Source: Streptomyces griseus subsp. griseus (lineage in GTDB: Bacteria > Actinomycetota > Actinomycetes > Streptomycetales > Streptomycetaceae). Taken from it: a stretch of DNA of 64,000 nucleotides. Of the stretch, positions 30,793 to 40,566 are shown one piece after another. Below the pieces are notes generated by a model. The model did no database searches. It saw only the letters and a list, made by a program, of their open reading frames with translations, and was not told the DNA's origin. A program made the translations under genes and the position numbers. The number at the start of each line of letters is the position of its first letter. The stretch's first letter is position 1. The stretch spans positions 310,001-374,000 of the forward strand of contig NZ_JOJE01000003.1 in the NCBI RefSeq assembly GCF_000720255.1, given 5' to 3'.

Positions 30793-32991
30793 CTACGACG
30801 CCGCGCGTTCCTCGCCCCGGACGCGGTCGGCGACCTGCGCGGGCATCGGTTCGTGCCGTGCGTAGGCGCGGTTGAAGCGGGCGGTGCCGTGCGAGAGGGA
30901 CCGCAGGTCGACGGCGTAGCGGCCGATCTCGATCTCGGGCACCTCGGCGCGGACGAGGGTGCGTCCGCCGGTCGTCTGTTCGGTGCCGAGGACCCGGCCG
31001 CGCCGTCCGGACAGGTCGCTCATCACGGCGCCCACGTAGTCGTCCCCGACGAGGACGCTCACCTCGGCGACCGGCTCCAGCAGATGGATCCGGGTGTCCG
31101 CGGCCGCCTCCCGCAGCGCCAGCGCGCCGGCGGTCTGGAACGCGGCGTCGGAGGAGTCCACGGAGTGCGCCTTGCCGTCCAGCAGCGTGATCCGCACGTC
31201 GACCAGCGGGTAACCCGCGGCGACTCCCTTGGCGGCCTGGGCCCTCACGCCCTTCTCGACGGACGGGATGAACTGCCGGGGCACCGCGCCGCCGACCACC
31301 TTGTCGACGAACTCGATGCCCGAGCCGCCCGGCAGCGGCTCCACCTCGATCTCGCAGATGGCGTACTGGCCGTGCCCGCCGGACTGCTTGACGTGCCGGC
31401 CCCGCCCGGCGGACCGGGTCGCGAACGTCTCCCGGAGGGAGACCTTGTGCGGGACGACGTCGACCTGGACGCCGTAGCGGCTGCGCAGCCGCTCCAGGGC
31501 GACGTCCGCGTGCGCCTCGCCCAGGCACCACAGGACCACCTGGTGGGTGTGCTGGTTCTGTTCGAGCCGCATGGTCGGGTCCTCGGCGACCAGCCGGCTC
31601 AGGCCCTGGGACAGCTTGTCCTCGTCCGGTTTGCTGTGCGCCTGGATGGCGAACGGCAGCAGCGGGTCCGGCATCTGCCACGGTTCCATGAGGAGGGGGT
31701 CGTCCTTGGCCGAGAGGGTGTCACCGGTCTCCGCGCGGCCCAGCTTCGCCACGCACGCCAGGTCGCCGGCGATGCAGTGCGTCAGCGGCCGCTGCTGTTT
31801 GCCGAACGGCGCGGACAGGGCGCCGATGCGTTCGTCGACGTCGTGGTCCTCGTGGCCGCGGTCGGCCAGGCCGTGCCCGGAGACGTGGACCGTCTCGTCG
31901 GGATGCAGGGTGCCGGAGAAGACGCGCACCAGGGAGACGCGGCCGACGTAGGGGTCGGAGGAGGTCTTCACGACCTCCGCGACCAGCGGTCCCTCGGGGT
32001 CGCAGAGCTTCAGCGCGCGCGGCTTGCCGTCGACGGTGGTGACCTGGGGTGCCTCGCGCTCCAGCGGGGTCGGGAAGCCCCTGGTGACCAGTTCGAGCAC
32101 CTCGACCGTGCCGAGGCCCTGGCGGGCGCCGTCGGCCGCGGGGGCGGCGGCCAGGACCGGGAAGAACGTGCCGCGCGCGACGGCCCGCTCCAGGTCCTCC
32201 ACCAGCGTCTTGAAGTCGATCTGCTCGCCGCCGAGGTAGCGGTCCATGAGGGTCTCGTCCTCGCTCTCGGCGATGATTCCCTCGATGAGCCGGTTGCGGG
32301 CCTCCTCGATGTCCGGCAGCTGGTCCTCGCCGGGTTCCGACTCCTTCCGTTCGCCGGACGAGTAGTCGAACAGCTTCTGCGACAGCAGCCCGGTCAGACC
32401 GGTCACGGGCGCGTGCCCGTCGGGCCCCGCGGGGCCGCGCAACGGCAGGTACAGGGGGAGTACGGCGTCGGGGTCGTCGCCGCCGAACGCCTCCGCGCAC
32501 GTCCGTGTCATGGCCTCGAAGTCCGCGCGGGCGGACTCCAGGTGCGTGACGACGATCGCGCGGGGCATGCCGACGGCCGCGCACTCCTCCCACACCATGC
32601 GGGTCGAGCCGTCCACGCCGTCCGAGGCCGAGACGACGAAAAGGGCCGCGTCCGCGGCGCGCAGACCGGCCCTGAGCTCACCGACGAAGTCGGCGTATCC
32701 TGGGGTGTCGAGCAGGTTGATCTTGATGCCGTCCCATTCGACGGGCACCAGGGACAGCTGCACCGACCGCTGCTGGCGGTGCTCGATGTCGTCGTAGTCG
32801 GAGACGGTGCCGCCGTCCTCCACGCGGCCCGCCCGGTTCACCGCTCCCGCCGTCAGCGCGAGAGCCTCCACCAGAGTCGTCTTGCCCGATCCGCTGTGGC
32901 CGACCAGCACCACATTCCGTACGGACGCGGGGTGGTCGGCCGCCGTAGCCCTGCCGGCGGCTCCGGGGTGTGCGTTCGCCTTGTCGCCCAT
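30793..32991 (-). CDS. EF-G-like translational GTPase (EF-G2 type)
   Basis: A 732-residue protein with the EF-G domain order: the GTPase G1 loop GHSGSGKTT (residues 31-39), switch region and G3 DTPGY, then EF-G domains II to V (ending SHGTARFNRAYARHEPMP). It is related to mycobacterial FusA2, not the canonical elongation factor, which is encoded elsewhere with the str operon. The expected G4 motif NKxD reads THLE (VVTHLESARADF), so base specificity may be altered. FusA2-type proteins have been described as ribosome-binding but not replacing EF-G. The ATG at 32991 has GGAGG seven bases ahead. Confidence 0.92.
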   Translation of the reverse strand: MGDKANAHPGAAGRATAADHPASVRNVVLVGHSGSGKTTLVEALALTAGAVNRAGRVEDGGTVSDYDDIEHRQQRSVQLSLVPVEWDGIKINLLDTPGYADFVGELRAGLRAADAALFVVSASDGVDGSTRMVWEECAAVGMPRAIVVTHLESARADFEAMTRTCAEAFGGDDPDAVLPLYLPLRGPAGPDGHAPVTGLTGLLSQKLFDYSSGERKESEPGEDQLPDIEEARNRLIEGIIAESEDETLMDRYLGGEQIDFKTLVEDLERAVARGTFFPVLAAAPAADGARQGLGTVEVLELVTRGFPTPLEREAPQVTTVDGKPRALKLCDPEGPLVAEVVKTSSDPYVGRVSLVRVFSGTLHPDETVHVSGHGLADRGHEDHDVDERIGALSAPFGKQQRPLTHCIAGDLACVAKLGRAETGDTLSAKDDPLLMEPWQMPDPLLPFAIQAHSKPDEDKLSQGLSRLVAEDPTMRLEQNQHTHQVVLWCLGEAHADVALERLRSRYGVQVDVVPHKVSLRETFATRSAGRGRHVKQSGGHGQYAICEIEVEPLPGGSGIEFVDKVVGGAVPRQFIPSVEKGVRAQAAKGVAAGYPLVDVRITLLDGKAHSVDSSDAAFQTAGALALREAAADTRIHLLEPVAEVSVLVGDDYVGAVMSDLSGRRGRVLGTEQTTGGRTLVRAEVPEIEIGRYAVDLRSLSHGTARFNRAYARHEPMPAQVADRVRGEERAAS

Positions 32992-33261
32992 GATCCTGCC
33001 TCCCGTGCACGGTGAGGTCACTGTGGGCGCGGACATGCGGACCCGCGTGCGGTGCGGCTCCGATGACGCCCGCGGTCCTTCGAGCTTTCCACTGTCGTCA
33101 CGGTGCGTCCATACGAACGACGCGATCGCCCCGTGACCCGGATGCCGTCAGGCCGTGACCCGGGGGTCCGGGTGCCCGACGGCCGTCCACGCGCGGGCGT
33201 GGCTACGATGGGCCAGCCGGTGGCCAGCAGGGCCGCGGCGACACCGACCGTCGGGAAGGCC

Positions 33262-33951
33262 ATGCTGAACAAGTACGCGCGTGCATTCTTCACGCGTGTC
33301 CTCACACCGTTCGCCGCGTTTCTCATCCGGCGGGGCGTCAGCCCCGACACGGTCACACTCCTCGGTACCGCCGGCGTCATCGCGGGCGCGCTGGTCTTCT
33401 ACCCCAGGGGCGAGTTCTTCTGGGGCACGGTCGTGATCACGCTCTTCGTCTTCTCCGACCTGGTCGACGGCAACATGGCCCGCCAGCTCGGCCGCTCCAG
33501 CCGCTGGGGCGCCTTCCTGGACTCGACGCTGGACCGGGTCGCCGACGGCGCCATCTTCGGCGGCTTCGCCCTGTGGTACGCGGGCAACGGGAACGACAAC
33601 ATCCTGTGCGCCGTCTCGATCTTCTGCCTGGCCAGCGGCCAGGTGGTGTCGTACACCAAGGCCCGCGGCGAGTCGATCGGCCTGCCGGTCGCCGTGAACG
33701 GGCTGGTGGAGCGCGCCGAGCGGCTGGTGGTCTCGCTGGTCGCGGCCGGGCTCGCGGGCCTGCACAAGTTCGGGGTGCCCGGCATCCAGTACCTGCTGCC
33801 CATCGCGCTGTGGATCGTCGCCGTCGGCAGCCTGGTCACGCTGATCCAGCGGGTCGTCACGGTCCGTCGCGAATCGGCCGAGGTGGAGGCAGCCGAGGCA
33901 GCCGAGGCCCCGCAGGAGAACACCTCGCGGGGGAGCGAGGCAGCGAAGTGA
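33262..33951 (+). CDS. pgsA: Phosphatidylinositol phosphate synthase (CDP-alcohol phosphatidyltransferase)
   Basis: A 229-residue membrane enzyme with the complete CDP-alcohol signature D66-x2-D69-G-x2-A73-R-x8-G83-x3-D87-x3-D91, plus six hydrophobic segments. In actinobacteria the homologue at this place transfers phosphatidyl from CDP-diacylglycerol to inositol-1-phosphate, the first step to phosphatidylinositol and its mannosides. Start: MLNKYARAFF at 33262 aligns with the N terminus of mycobacterial PgsA1 as I recall it, but in-frame starts at 33208 and 33220 are possible. A -10-like TACGAT lies at 33204-33209. The next gene overlaps its stop (GTGA). Confidence 0.93.
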   Translation: MLNKYARAFFTRVLTPFAAFLIRRGVSPDTVTLLGTAGVIAGALVFYPRGEFFWGTVVITLFVFSDLVDGNMARQLGRSSRWGAFLDSTLDRVADGAIFGGFALWYAGNGNDNILCAVSIFCLASGQVVSYTKARGESIGLPVAVNGLVERAERLVVSLVAAGLAGLHKFGVPGIQYLLPIALWIVAVGSLVTLIQRVVTVRRESAEVEAAEAAEAPQENTSRGSEAAK

Positions 33952-34883
33952 GCGTCCAGGAACGGCTCACCGACGCCCTCTACGGCGCCGGCTGGGGCGT
34001 GGTCAAGAAGCTTCCGGAGCCGGCCGCAGTACGGCTCGGCCAGTCCATCGCCGACCTCGCCTGGAAGCGCCGCGGCAAGGGCGTACGACGGCTGGAGCGC
34101 AACTACGCGCGCGTGGTTCCCGACGCCACCCCGCAGCGGCTTTCCGAGCTCTCCCGCGCGGGCATGCGCTCGTACCTGCGCTACTGGATGGAGTCCTTCC
34201 GGCTCCCGGCCTGGAGCGCCGAGCGCGTCAAGAGCGGCTTCGAGCCGAAGGACCTGCACCACCTGACCGACGGCCTCGCCGCCGGCCGGGGCGTGATCCT
34301 CGCGCTGCCGCACCTGGGCAACTGGGACCTCGCCGGCGCCTGGGTCACCACCAAACTCCAAACGCCCTTCACGACGGTCGCCGAGCGCCTGAAGCCGGAG
34401 ACCCTCTACGACCGCTTCGTCGCCTACCGCGAGGGCCTGGGCATGGAGGTCCTCCCGCACAGCGGCGGCACCGCGTTCGGCACGCTGGCCCAGCGGCTGC
34501 GCGCCGGCGGCCTGGTCTGCCTGGTCGCCGACCGCGACCTGTCCGCCTCCGGCGTCGAGGTGAAGTTCTTCGGCGAGACGGCCCGGATGCCCGCCGGACC
34601 CGCCCTCCTCGCCCAGCAGACGGACGCGCTCCTGCTGCCCGTCACGCTCTGGTACGACGACTCACCCGTCATGCGGGGTCGTGTGCATCCCCCGATCGAG
34701 GTACCCGAGGCAGGTACGCGGGCCGAAAAGACGTCTGTCATGACACAGGCGCTGGCAGACGCCTTCGCCACGGGGATCGCCGACCATCCGGAGGACTGGC
34801 ACATGCTTCAGCGCTTGTGGCTCGCTGACCTGGACCCCGCGTCCGCGCCCGGCGAAGCCACCGCTCCCGGAGGGGCCGCGTGA
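33948..34883 (+). CDS. Phosphatidylinositol mannoside acyltransferase (LpxL/HtrB family)
   Basis: A 311-residue acyltransferase with the catalytic H-x4-D motif HLGNWD (His122, Asp127) and the family stretch LVCLVADRDLSASGVEVKFFGETARMPAGPALLA. Family knowledge: the mycobacterial counterpart PatA adds a fatty acid to the 6-position of mannose in PIM1/PIM2, at the cytoplasmic face of the membrane. The genes before and after (pgsA, pimA) fit. The GTG start overlaps pgsA's stop, and its own stop overlaps the pimA start, so the three genes are coupled. Confidence 0.9.
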   Translation: MSVQERLTDALYGAGWGVVKKLPEPAAVRLGQSIADLAWKRRGKGVRRLERNYARVVPDATPQRLSELSRAGMRSYLRYWMESFRLPAWSAERVKSGFEPKDLHHLTDGLAAGRGVILALPHLGNWDLAGAWVTTKLQTPFTTVAERLKPETLYDRFVAYREGLGMEVLPHSGGTAFGTLAQRLRAGGLVCLVADRDLSASGVEVKFFGETARMPAGPALLAQQTDALLLPVTLWYDDSPVMRGRVHPPIEVPEAGTRAEKTSVMTQALADAFATGIADHPEDWHMLQRLWLADLDPASAPGEATAPGGAA

Positions 34884-36049
34884 GAATCGGCATCGTCTGC
34901 CCGTACTCCTGGGATGTGCCGGGTGGCGTTCAGTTCCACATCCGCGACCTCGCCGAGTACTTCATCCGCCTGGGCCACGAGGTGTCCGTCCTCGCCCCCG
35001 CCGACGACGACACCCCGCTCCCGCCCTACGTCGTCTCCGCGGGCCGCGCCGTACCCGTCCCGTACAACGGCTCGGTGGCCCGTCTGAACTTCGGCTTCCT
35101 CAGCGCCGCGCGCGTACGACGCTGGCTGCACGACGGCAAGTTCGACGTGATCCACATCCACGAGCCCACGTCGCCCTCCCTCGGCCTGCTGACCTGCTGG
35201 GCGGCCCAGGGCCCCATCGTGGCCACCTTCCACACGTCCAACCCGCGCTCGCGCGCCATGATCGCCGCGTACGCCATCCTCCAGGCGGCCCTGGAGAAGA
35301 TCAACGCGCGGATCGCGGTGAGCGAGTACGCGCGCCGCACCCTCGTCGAACACCTCGGCGGCGACGCGGTCGTCATCCCGAACGGTGTGGACGTCGACTT
35401 CTTCGCCAAGGCCGAGCCCAAGCCCGAGTGGCAGGGCGACACCATCGGCTTCATCGGCCGCATCGACGAGCCCCGCAAGGGCCTGCCCGTCCTGATGCGG
35501 GCCTTGCCCAGGATCCTCGCCGAGCGCCCGCAGACCCGGCTCCTGGTCGCCGGACGCGGCGACGAGGAGGAGGCCGTCGCCTCGCTCCCCGCCGAATTGC
35601 GCCCCCGCGTGGAGTTCCTCGGGATGATCAGCGACGAGGACAAGGCCCGCTTCCTGCGCAGCGTCGACCTGTACGTGGCGCCCAACACCGGCGGCGAGAG
35701 CTTCGGCATAATCCTGGTCGAGGCGATGTCCGCGGGCGCCCCCGTCCTCGCCTCCGACCTCGACGCCTTCGCCCAGGTCCTCGACCACGGCACGGCGGGC
35801 GAACTCTTCGCCAACGAGGACGCGCGGGCCCTGGCGGACGCGGCCGTACGCCTGCTGGCAGACCCGGAGAGACGTGCGGAGTTGCGGGAGCGGGGCAGTT
35901 CCCACGTCCGTCGCTTCGACTGGTCCACGGTCGGCGCGGACATCCTGTCGGTGTACGAGACGGTCACGGCCGGCGCGGCAGCGGTAGCGGCAGCGGACGA
36001 CGACCGCACACCGGGCCTGCGGGGCCGGTTCGGCTTGGCACGGGACTGA
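34880..36049 (+). CDS. pimA: PimA-like phosphatidylinositol mannosyltransferase (GT4)
   Basis: A 389-residue GT-B glycosyltransferase. The N-terminal acceptor domain starts MRIGIVCPYSWDVPGGVQFHI (GGV loop). The C-terminal donor domain has GRIDEPRKGLPVL and the E-x7-E motif ESFGIILVE, which binds GDP-mannose. PimA adds the first mannose to phosphatidylinositol using GDP-mannose. It is the last gene of the pgsA-acyltransferase-pimA unit. The C-terminal about 25 residues are Ala/Asp-rich and variable. Streptomycetes contain PIMs in modest amounts, so product identity is inferred. Confidence 0.92.
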   Translation: MRIGIVCPYSWDVPGGVQFHIRDLAEYFIRLGHEVSVLAPADDDTPLPPYVVSAGRAVPVPYNGSVARLNFGFLSAARVRRWLHDGKFDVIHIHEPTSPSLGLLTCWAAQGPIVATFHTSNPRSRAMIAAYAILQAALEKINARIAVSEYARRTLVEHLGGDAVVIPNGVDVDFFAKAEPKPEWQGDTIGFIGRIDEPRKGLPVLMRALPRILAERPQTRLLVAGRGDEEEAVASLPAELRPRVEFLGMISDEDKARFLRSVDLYVAPNTGGESFGIILVEAMSAGAPVLASDLDAFAQVLDHGTAGELFANEDARALADAAVRLLADPERRAELRERGSSHVRRFDWSTVGADILSVYETVTAGAAAVAAADDDRTPGLRGRFGLARD

Positions 36050-36073
36050 GAGCGCGGGGTTCGTGCCCGGGCT

Positions 36074-36757
36074 CCATTGATCTCAGTCCGGCGTTCGAGG
36101 ATGCGGGGCCTTTCGAAGCGGGTCCAGGTCATCCCAGTCGGCCCGGGGTCTGCGGAGGGCGGTCCAAGTCATCCCGGCTGGTCCGGGGGTCTGCCGAGGC
36201 CGGGTCCAGGTCATCCCGGCTGGTCCGGCGGGAACTGTGGGGCGGGTCGGGCGATTTTGGCTGCGCGAGGGGGTTTCCAGGCTGTGTCGGCTGGTTCGGG
36301 GGTCTGCCGGGGGCGGTTCAGCCGATACCGGCTGGTCCGGGGGAACTGTGGGGCGGGTCGGGCGATTTTGGGTGCGCGAGGGGGTTTCCAGGCCGTGCCG
36401 GCTGGTCCGGGGGTCCGCCGAGGCCGGGTCTGGTCATCCCGGCTGGTCCGGCGGGAATTTTCGAGGTGGGCTCGATCAATTTCGGCTGGTCCGGCGCGAA
36501 TTTTCGAGGCGGGCTCGGTCAATTTCGGCTGTCCGGCGGGCCTTTGAGGCTGGTCAAGGCAACCCCAGCCGGTTAGGCGGCTTTTGCAGTCGGTGTCGGT
36601 AATGCCGGCTGGGCCTGGGGGCTTTTGAGGTCGGTATCGGTGATCCGAGCTGGACCGAGGGCCTTCGGAGCCCGTCCGAGTATCCCCAGCTGGTCCCGGG
36701 CCTTTCGAGGCCGGTCCGGGCAATCCCAGCCCGTCCGGCGTTTGAGGACGAGGCCGT
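36074..36757. repeat. Array of about 14 degenerate tandem repeats (unit about 41-43 bp)
   Basis: The gap after pimA (36050-36865) is filled with diverged copies of a unit around GGCTGGTCCGGCGGG-...-TTTTCGAGG-...-GGTCAAT. Starts of the core recur about every 41-43 bases from 36130 to 36730. The last copy (about 36725-36757) contains AGCCCGTCCGGCGTTTGAGG, a motif that I recognise as a widespread streptomycete intergenic repeat. A larger 111-base duplication (36230-36285 repeated at 36341-36396) sits on top. No gene is supported; the short repetitive open frames (GWSGG, RLVRRE) merely mirror the repeats. Confidence 0.85.
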
Positions 36758-36865
36758 TCGAGCCGAAGCAGGGGTCGGAGGGCGGCAGCCCCCAGCAGAC
36801 CCGGCAGAAACGCCCCGCACAACCCACGGCACCCCAAGCGGAGCGCCCCGGTAGCCTTGCCGCCC

Positions 36866-37408
36866 GTGACCGCAACCCTCATCTGGATCCTCGTCGTCCT
36901 CGCCGCGATCGGCCTGTACCTCAGCTGGACCGCGGGGCGCCTGGACCGCCTGCACGCCCGGATCGACGCCGCCCGTGCCGCGCTCGACGCGCAGCTGCTG
37001 CGCCGGGCCTCCGTGGTCCAGGAACTGGCCACCTCGGGCGTGCTCGACCCGGCCGCCTCGATCGTGCTGTACGAGGCCGCGCACGCCGCCCGGCAGGCGG
37101 AGGAGGAACAGCGGGAGGTGGCCGAGAGTGAACTGAGCCAGGCGCTGCGGGCCGTGTTCGCGGATCCGCAGCAGGTGGAGGCCGTACGCGAGGCACCCGG
37201 CGGCGAGGCAGCGGCCCGCGAGCTGGCGGAGGCCGTACGGCGGGTCCCGATGGCCCGGCGCTTCCACAACGACGCGGTGGGCGCGGCCCGCAGGCTGCGG
37301 GAGCACCGCAAGGTGCGCTGGTTCCGGCTGGCCGGACACGCCCCGTTCCCGCTGGCCTTCGAGATGGACGACGAGCCGCCGACGGCCCTGGCGGAGCGCG
37401 CCGCGTAG
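36866..37408 (+). CDS. LemA-like single-span membrane protein
   Basis: A 180-residue protein with one N-terminal membrane helix (residues 2-22, [19 protein letters not shown]) followed by a long helical region [31 protein letters not shown]. This resembles the first coil of LemA proteins (N-x-L-x-R-V-D-x-A-W...DVQLKRR). The C terminus is charged. LemA proteins are membrane-anchored coiled bundles of unknown role. It starts at a GTG (36866), about 110 bases after the repeat array, and lies just before pdxS. Confidence 0.7.
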   Translation: MTATLIWILVVLAAIGLYLSWTAGRLDRLHARIDAARAALDAQLLRRASVVQELATSGVLDPAASIVLYEAAHAARQAEEEQREVAESELSQALRAVFADPQQVEAVREAPGGEAAARELAEAVRRVPMARRFHNDAVGAARRLREHRKVRWFRLAGHAPFPLAFEMDDEPPTALAERAA

Positions 37409-37545
37409 GACTTTCCCGGGGGACGGCCCACGCGCCCGGGGCCGAAAACGATCCACCGGCTCACCATTGGCCCTTGCTGTGGCCTGTGGCCCTCACGTTT
37501 CCTCGGTGCTTGCAGCAACCCCCTTCCACCGAGCGAGGTCAACCC

Positions 37546-38457
37546 GTGTCCAGCACGCTCTCCGACAACCAGACCCCCGAGACCGGCACCGCGCGCGTGA
37601 AGCGCGGCATGGCCGAGCAGCTCAAGGGCGGCGTGATCATGGACGTCGTCACGCCGGAGCAGGCCAAGATCGCCGAGGACGCGGGCGCCGTCGCCGTCAT
37701 GGCCCTGGAGCGGGTCCCCGCCGACATCCGCAAGGACGGCGGCGTCGCCCGCATGTCCGACCCGGACATGATCGAGGGGATCATCGAGGCCGTCTCCATC
37801 CCCGTCATGGCCAAGTCGCGTATCGGCCACTTCGTGGAGGCCCAGGTCCTGCAGTCGCTCGGCGTCGACTACATCGACGAGTCCGAGGTCCTCACCCCGG
37901 CCGACGAGGTCAACCACTCCGACAAGTGGGCGTTCACCACCCCGTTCGTCTGTGGTGCCACCAACCTGGGCGAAGCCCTGCGCCGCATCGCCGAGGGCGC
38001 CGCGATGATCCGCTCCAAGGGCGAGGCCGGCACCGGCAACGTCGTCGAGGCGGTCCGTCACCTGCGCCAGATCAAGAACGAGATCGCCAAGCTGCGCGGC
38101 TTCGACAACAACGAGCTGTACGCCGCCGCCAAGGAGCTGCGCGCCCCGTACGAGCTGGTCAGGGAGGTCGCCGAGCTCGGCAAGCTCCCGGTGGTGCTGT
38201 TCTCCGCCGGCGGTGTGGCCACCCCGGCCGACGCCGCGCTGATGCGTCAGCTCGGGGCCGAGGGCGTCTTCGTCGGCTCCGGCATCTTCAAGTCCGGCGA
38301 CCCGGCCAAGCGCGCCGCCGCCATCGTGAAGGCGACCACCTTCTACGACGACCCGAAGATCATCGCGGACGCCTCCCGCAACCTGGGCGAGGCCATGGTC
38401 GGCATCAACTGCGACACCCTGCCCGAGACCGAGCGCTACGCCAACCGCGGCTGGTAA
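37546..38457 (+). CDS. pdxS: Pyridoxal 5'-phosphate synthase subunit PdxS
   Basis: A 303-residue TIM-barrel enzyme, strongly conserved: [35 protein letters not shown], catalytic Lys in VMAKSRIGH, second Lys region [11 protein letters not shown], and the phosphate site [16 protein letters not shown]. It joins ribose 5-phosphate, glyceraldehyde 3-phosphate and ammonia (from PdxT) into PLP, forming a dodecamer decorated by PdxT. The GTG at 37546 has a GAGG site seven bases ahead. pdxT follows after 14 bases. Confidence 0.98.
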   Translation: MSSTLSDNQTPETGTARVKRGMAEQLKGGVIMDVVTPEQAKIAEDAGAVAVMALERVPADIRKDGGVARMSDPDMIEGIIEAVSIPVMAKSRIGHFVEAQVLQSLGVDYIDESEVLTPADEVNHSDKWAFTTPFVCGATNLGEALRRIAEGAAMIRSKGEAGTGNVVEAVRHLRQIKNEIAKLRGFDNNELYAAAKELRAPYELVREVAELGKLPVVLFSAGGVATPADAALMRQLGAEGVFVGSGIFKSGDPAKRAAAIVKATTFYDDPKIIADASRNLGEAMVGINCDTLPETERYANRGW

Positions 38458-38471
38458 GGCGCGTCGGAAAC

Positions 38472-39080
38472 ATGACTGAAGCCCCTGTCATCGGCGTCCT
38501 GGCCCTCCAGGGCGACGTACGGGAGCACCTCGTCGCCCTGGCCGCGGCCGATGCCGTGGCCAGGCCGGTGCGGCGCCCCGAAGAACTCGCCGAGGTCGAC
38601 GGCCTCGTCATCCCCGGCGGCGAGTCCACGACCATCTCCAAGCTGGCCGTCCTCTTCGGCGTGATGGAGCCCCTTCGCGCGCGCGTGCGAGACGGCATGC
38701 CCGTCTACGGAACCTGCGCCGGCATGATCATGCTGGCCGACAAGATCCTCGACCCGCGCTCGGGCCAGGAGACCGTCGGCGGCATCGACATGATCGTGCG
38801 GCGCAACGCCTTCGGCCGGCAGAACGAGTCCTTCGAGGCGGCGGTCGACGTCCGAGGCGTCGACGGCGCCCCCGTGGAGGGCGTCTTCATCCGCGCCCCC
38901 TGGGTCGAGTCCGTCGGTGCCAGGGCCGAAGTGCTCGCCGAACACGACGGCCACATCGTCGCGGTCCGCCAGGGCAACGCGCTGGCCACGTCGTTCCACC
39001 CGGAACTGACCGGCGACCACCGCGTGCACTCCCTGTTCGTCGACATGGTGCGCGCCAACCGGACGCCGGACTCCTTGTAG
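38472..39080 (+). CDS. pdxT: Pyridoxal 5'-phosphate synthase glutaminase subunit PdxT
   Basis: A 202-residue class-I glutamine amidotransferase. The catalytic cysteine is in GTCAGMI (about residue 80), and the His/Glu of the triad are in SFHPEL (about 180). [10 protein letters not shown] is the oxyanion region. It releases ammonia from glutamine and channels it into PdxS. It is in the same operon 14 bases after pdxS. Confidence 0.98.
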   Translation: MTEAPVIGVLALQGDVREHLVALAAADAVARPVRRPEELAEVDGLVIPGGESTTISKLAVLFGVMEPLRARVRDGMPVYGTCAGMIMLADKILDPRSGQETVGGIDMIVRRNAFGRQNESFEAAVDVRGVDGAPVEGVFIRAPWVESVGARAEVLAEHDGHIVAVRQGNALATSFHPELTGDHRVHSLFVDMVRANRTPDSL

Positions 39081-39129
39081 GATCGCTGGGGTTCGGTATT
39101 GAGATGGGTTACGCGAAGGAGACAGGCAG

Positions 39130-39882
39130 ATGTCCGGCCACTCTAAATGGGCCACGACGAAGCACAAGAAGGCCGTCATCGATGCCAAGCGCGGCAAGCT
39201 CTTCGCGAAGCTGATCAAGAACATCGAGGTCGCGGCCCGCATGGGCGGTGTCGACATCGAGGGCAACCCGACTCTGTACGACGCCATCCAGAAGGCGAAG
39301 AAGCAGTCGGTCCCGAACAAGAACATCGACTCCGCGGTCAAGCGCGGCGGGGGTCTCGAGGCCGGCGGTGCCGACTACGAGACGATCATGTACGAGGGTT
39401 ACGGGCCGAACGGCGTCGCGGTGCTCATCGAGTGCCTCACCGACAACCGCAACCGCGCCGCCTCCGAGGTCCGCGTCGCCATGACCCGCAACGGCGGCTC
39501 CATGGCGGACCCGGGCTCGGTGTCGTACCTCTTCAACCGCAAGGGCGTCGTCATCGTCCCCAAGGGCGAGCTGACCGAGGACGACGTCCTCGCCGCCGTC
39601 CTGGACGCGGGTGCCGAGGAGGTCAACGACCTCGGTGAGTCCTTCGAGGTGCTCAGCGAGGCCACCGACCTCGTCGCGGTCCGCACCGCCCTGCAGGACG
39701 CCGGGATCGACTACGACTCCGCCGAGGCCAACTTCGTCCCGACCATGCAGGTCGAGCTGGACGAGGAGGGCGCCAAGAAGATCTTCAAGCTGATCGACGC
39801 CCTCGAGGACAGCGACGACGTCCAGAACGTCTTCGCCAACTTCGACGTCAGCGACGAGGTCATGGCGAAGGTCGACGCCTGA
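39130..39882 (+). CDS. yebC: YebC/PmpR-family protein
   Basis: A 250-residue protein with the family N terminus [25 protein letters not shown], three-domain organisation, and TYEGYGP-like [22 protein letters not shown]. YebC proteins were described as DNA-binding regulators and more recently as factors that help ribosomes pass proline stretches; which applies here is not known. A strong GAAGGAG site is eight bases ahead. A -10-like TAGGAT (39078-39083) overlaps the pdxT stop, so it may have its own promoter. Confidence 0.96.
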   Translation: MSGHSKWATTKHKKAVIDAKRGKLFAKLIKNIEVAARMGGVDIEGNPTLYDAIQKAKKQSVPNKNIDSAVKRGGGLEAGGADYETIMYEGYGPNGVAVLIECLTDNRNRAASEVRVAMTRNGGSMADPGSVSYLFNRKGVVIVPKGELTEDDVLAAVLDAGAEEVNDLGESFEVLSEATDLVAVRTALQDAGIDYDSAEANFVPTMQVELDEEGAKKIFKLIDALEDSDDVQNVFANFDVSDEVMAKVDA

Positions 39883-39903
39883 GCCGACGCTCACACTTCG
39901 AAC

Positions 39904-39930
39904 GGGCCGACGGGACACACCCGTCGGCCC
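39904..39930 (+). terminator. Terminator of yebC
   Basis: A perfect 11-bp stem (39904-39914 with 39920-39930) and 5-base loop, 21 bases after the yebC stop, separating it from ruvC. Confidence 0.85.
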
Positions 39931-40017
39931 GTCGCCATGTCAGCCGTCGTCAGTGGCATCCGTTGTCAGTGGCACCCGATAGCCTGCACAAACAGGCGAG
40001 CGAGAGGGAGGGGCGCG

Positions 40018-40566
40018 GTGCGGGTACTCGGGGTGGACCCCGGCCTGACGCGATGCGGTGTCGGTGTCGTCGAGGGGGTCGCGGGGCGGCCGCTCACCAT
40101 GCTCGGCGTCGGTGTCGTCCGCACCCCCGCGGACGCCGAGTTGGGGCAGCGCCTCGTCGTCGTCGAACAGGGCATCGAGCGGTGGCTGGACGAACACCGG
40201 CCCGAAGTCGTCGCAGTGGAGCGCGTGTTCAGCCAGCACAACGTCCGTACGGTCATGGGCACCGCCCAGGCCAGCGCCGTCGCCATGCTCTGCGCCGCCC
40301 GCCGCGGCATTCCCGTCGCCCTGCACACGCCCAGCGAGGTCAAGGCCGCCGTCACCGGCAGCGGCCGCGCCGACAAGGCACAGGTGGGCGCCATGGTCAC
40401 CCGGCTGCTGCGGCTCGACGCGCCGCCGAAGCCCGCCGACGCCGCCGACGCCCTCGCGCTCGCCATCTGCCACATCTGGCGCGCCCCCGCGCAGAATCGC
40501 CTCCAGCAGGCCGTCGCCCTGCACGCCACCAGAGCAACGCTCCCATCGAAAGGCCGTACGGCATGA
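40018..40566 (+). CDS. ruvC: Holliday-junction resolvase RuvC
   Basis: A 182-residue endonuclease: catalytic Asp in [10 protein letters not shown] (residue 7), Glu in [19 protein letters not shown], and the two C-terminal acidic residues in [12 protein letters not shown]. It cleaves four-way junctions made during recombination, with RuvAB. The GTG at 40018 has GAGGGAGGGG ahead. Its stop overlaps the ruvA ATG. Confidence 0.97.
   Translation: MRVLGVDPGLTRCGVGVVEGVAGRPLTMLGVGVVRTPADAELGQRLVVVEQGIERWLDEHRPEVVAVERVFSQHNVRTVMGTAQASAVAMLCAARRGIPVALHTPSEVKAAVTGSGRADKAQVGAMVTRLLRLDAPPKPADAADALALAICHIWRAPAQNRLQQAVALHATRATLPSKGRTA

Noticed and set aside
36077..36547. Repetitive open frames (GWSGG, RLVRRE) that could look like a repeat protein
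   Set aside because: The amino-acid repeats simply follow the nucleotide tandem repeats; several frames are open at once and there is no ribosome site.
36074..36757. Possible CRISPR array
   Set aside because: The units are contiguous and diverged, with no constant repeat and unique spacer alternation, and there are no cas genes.
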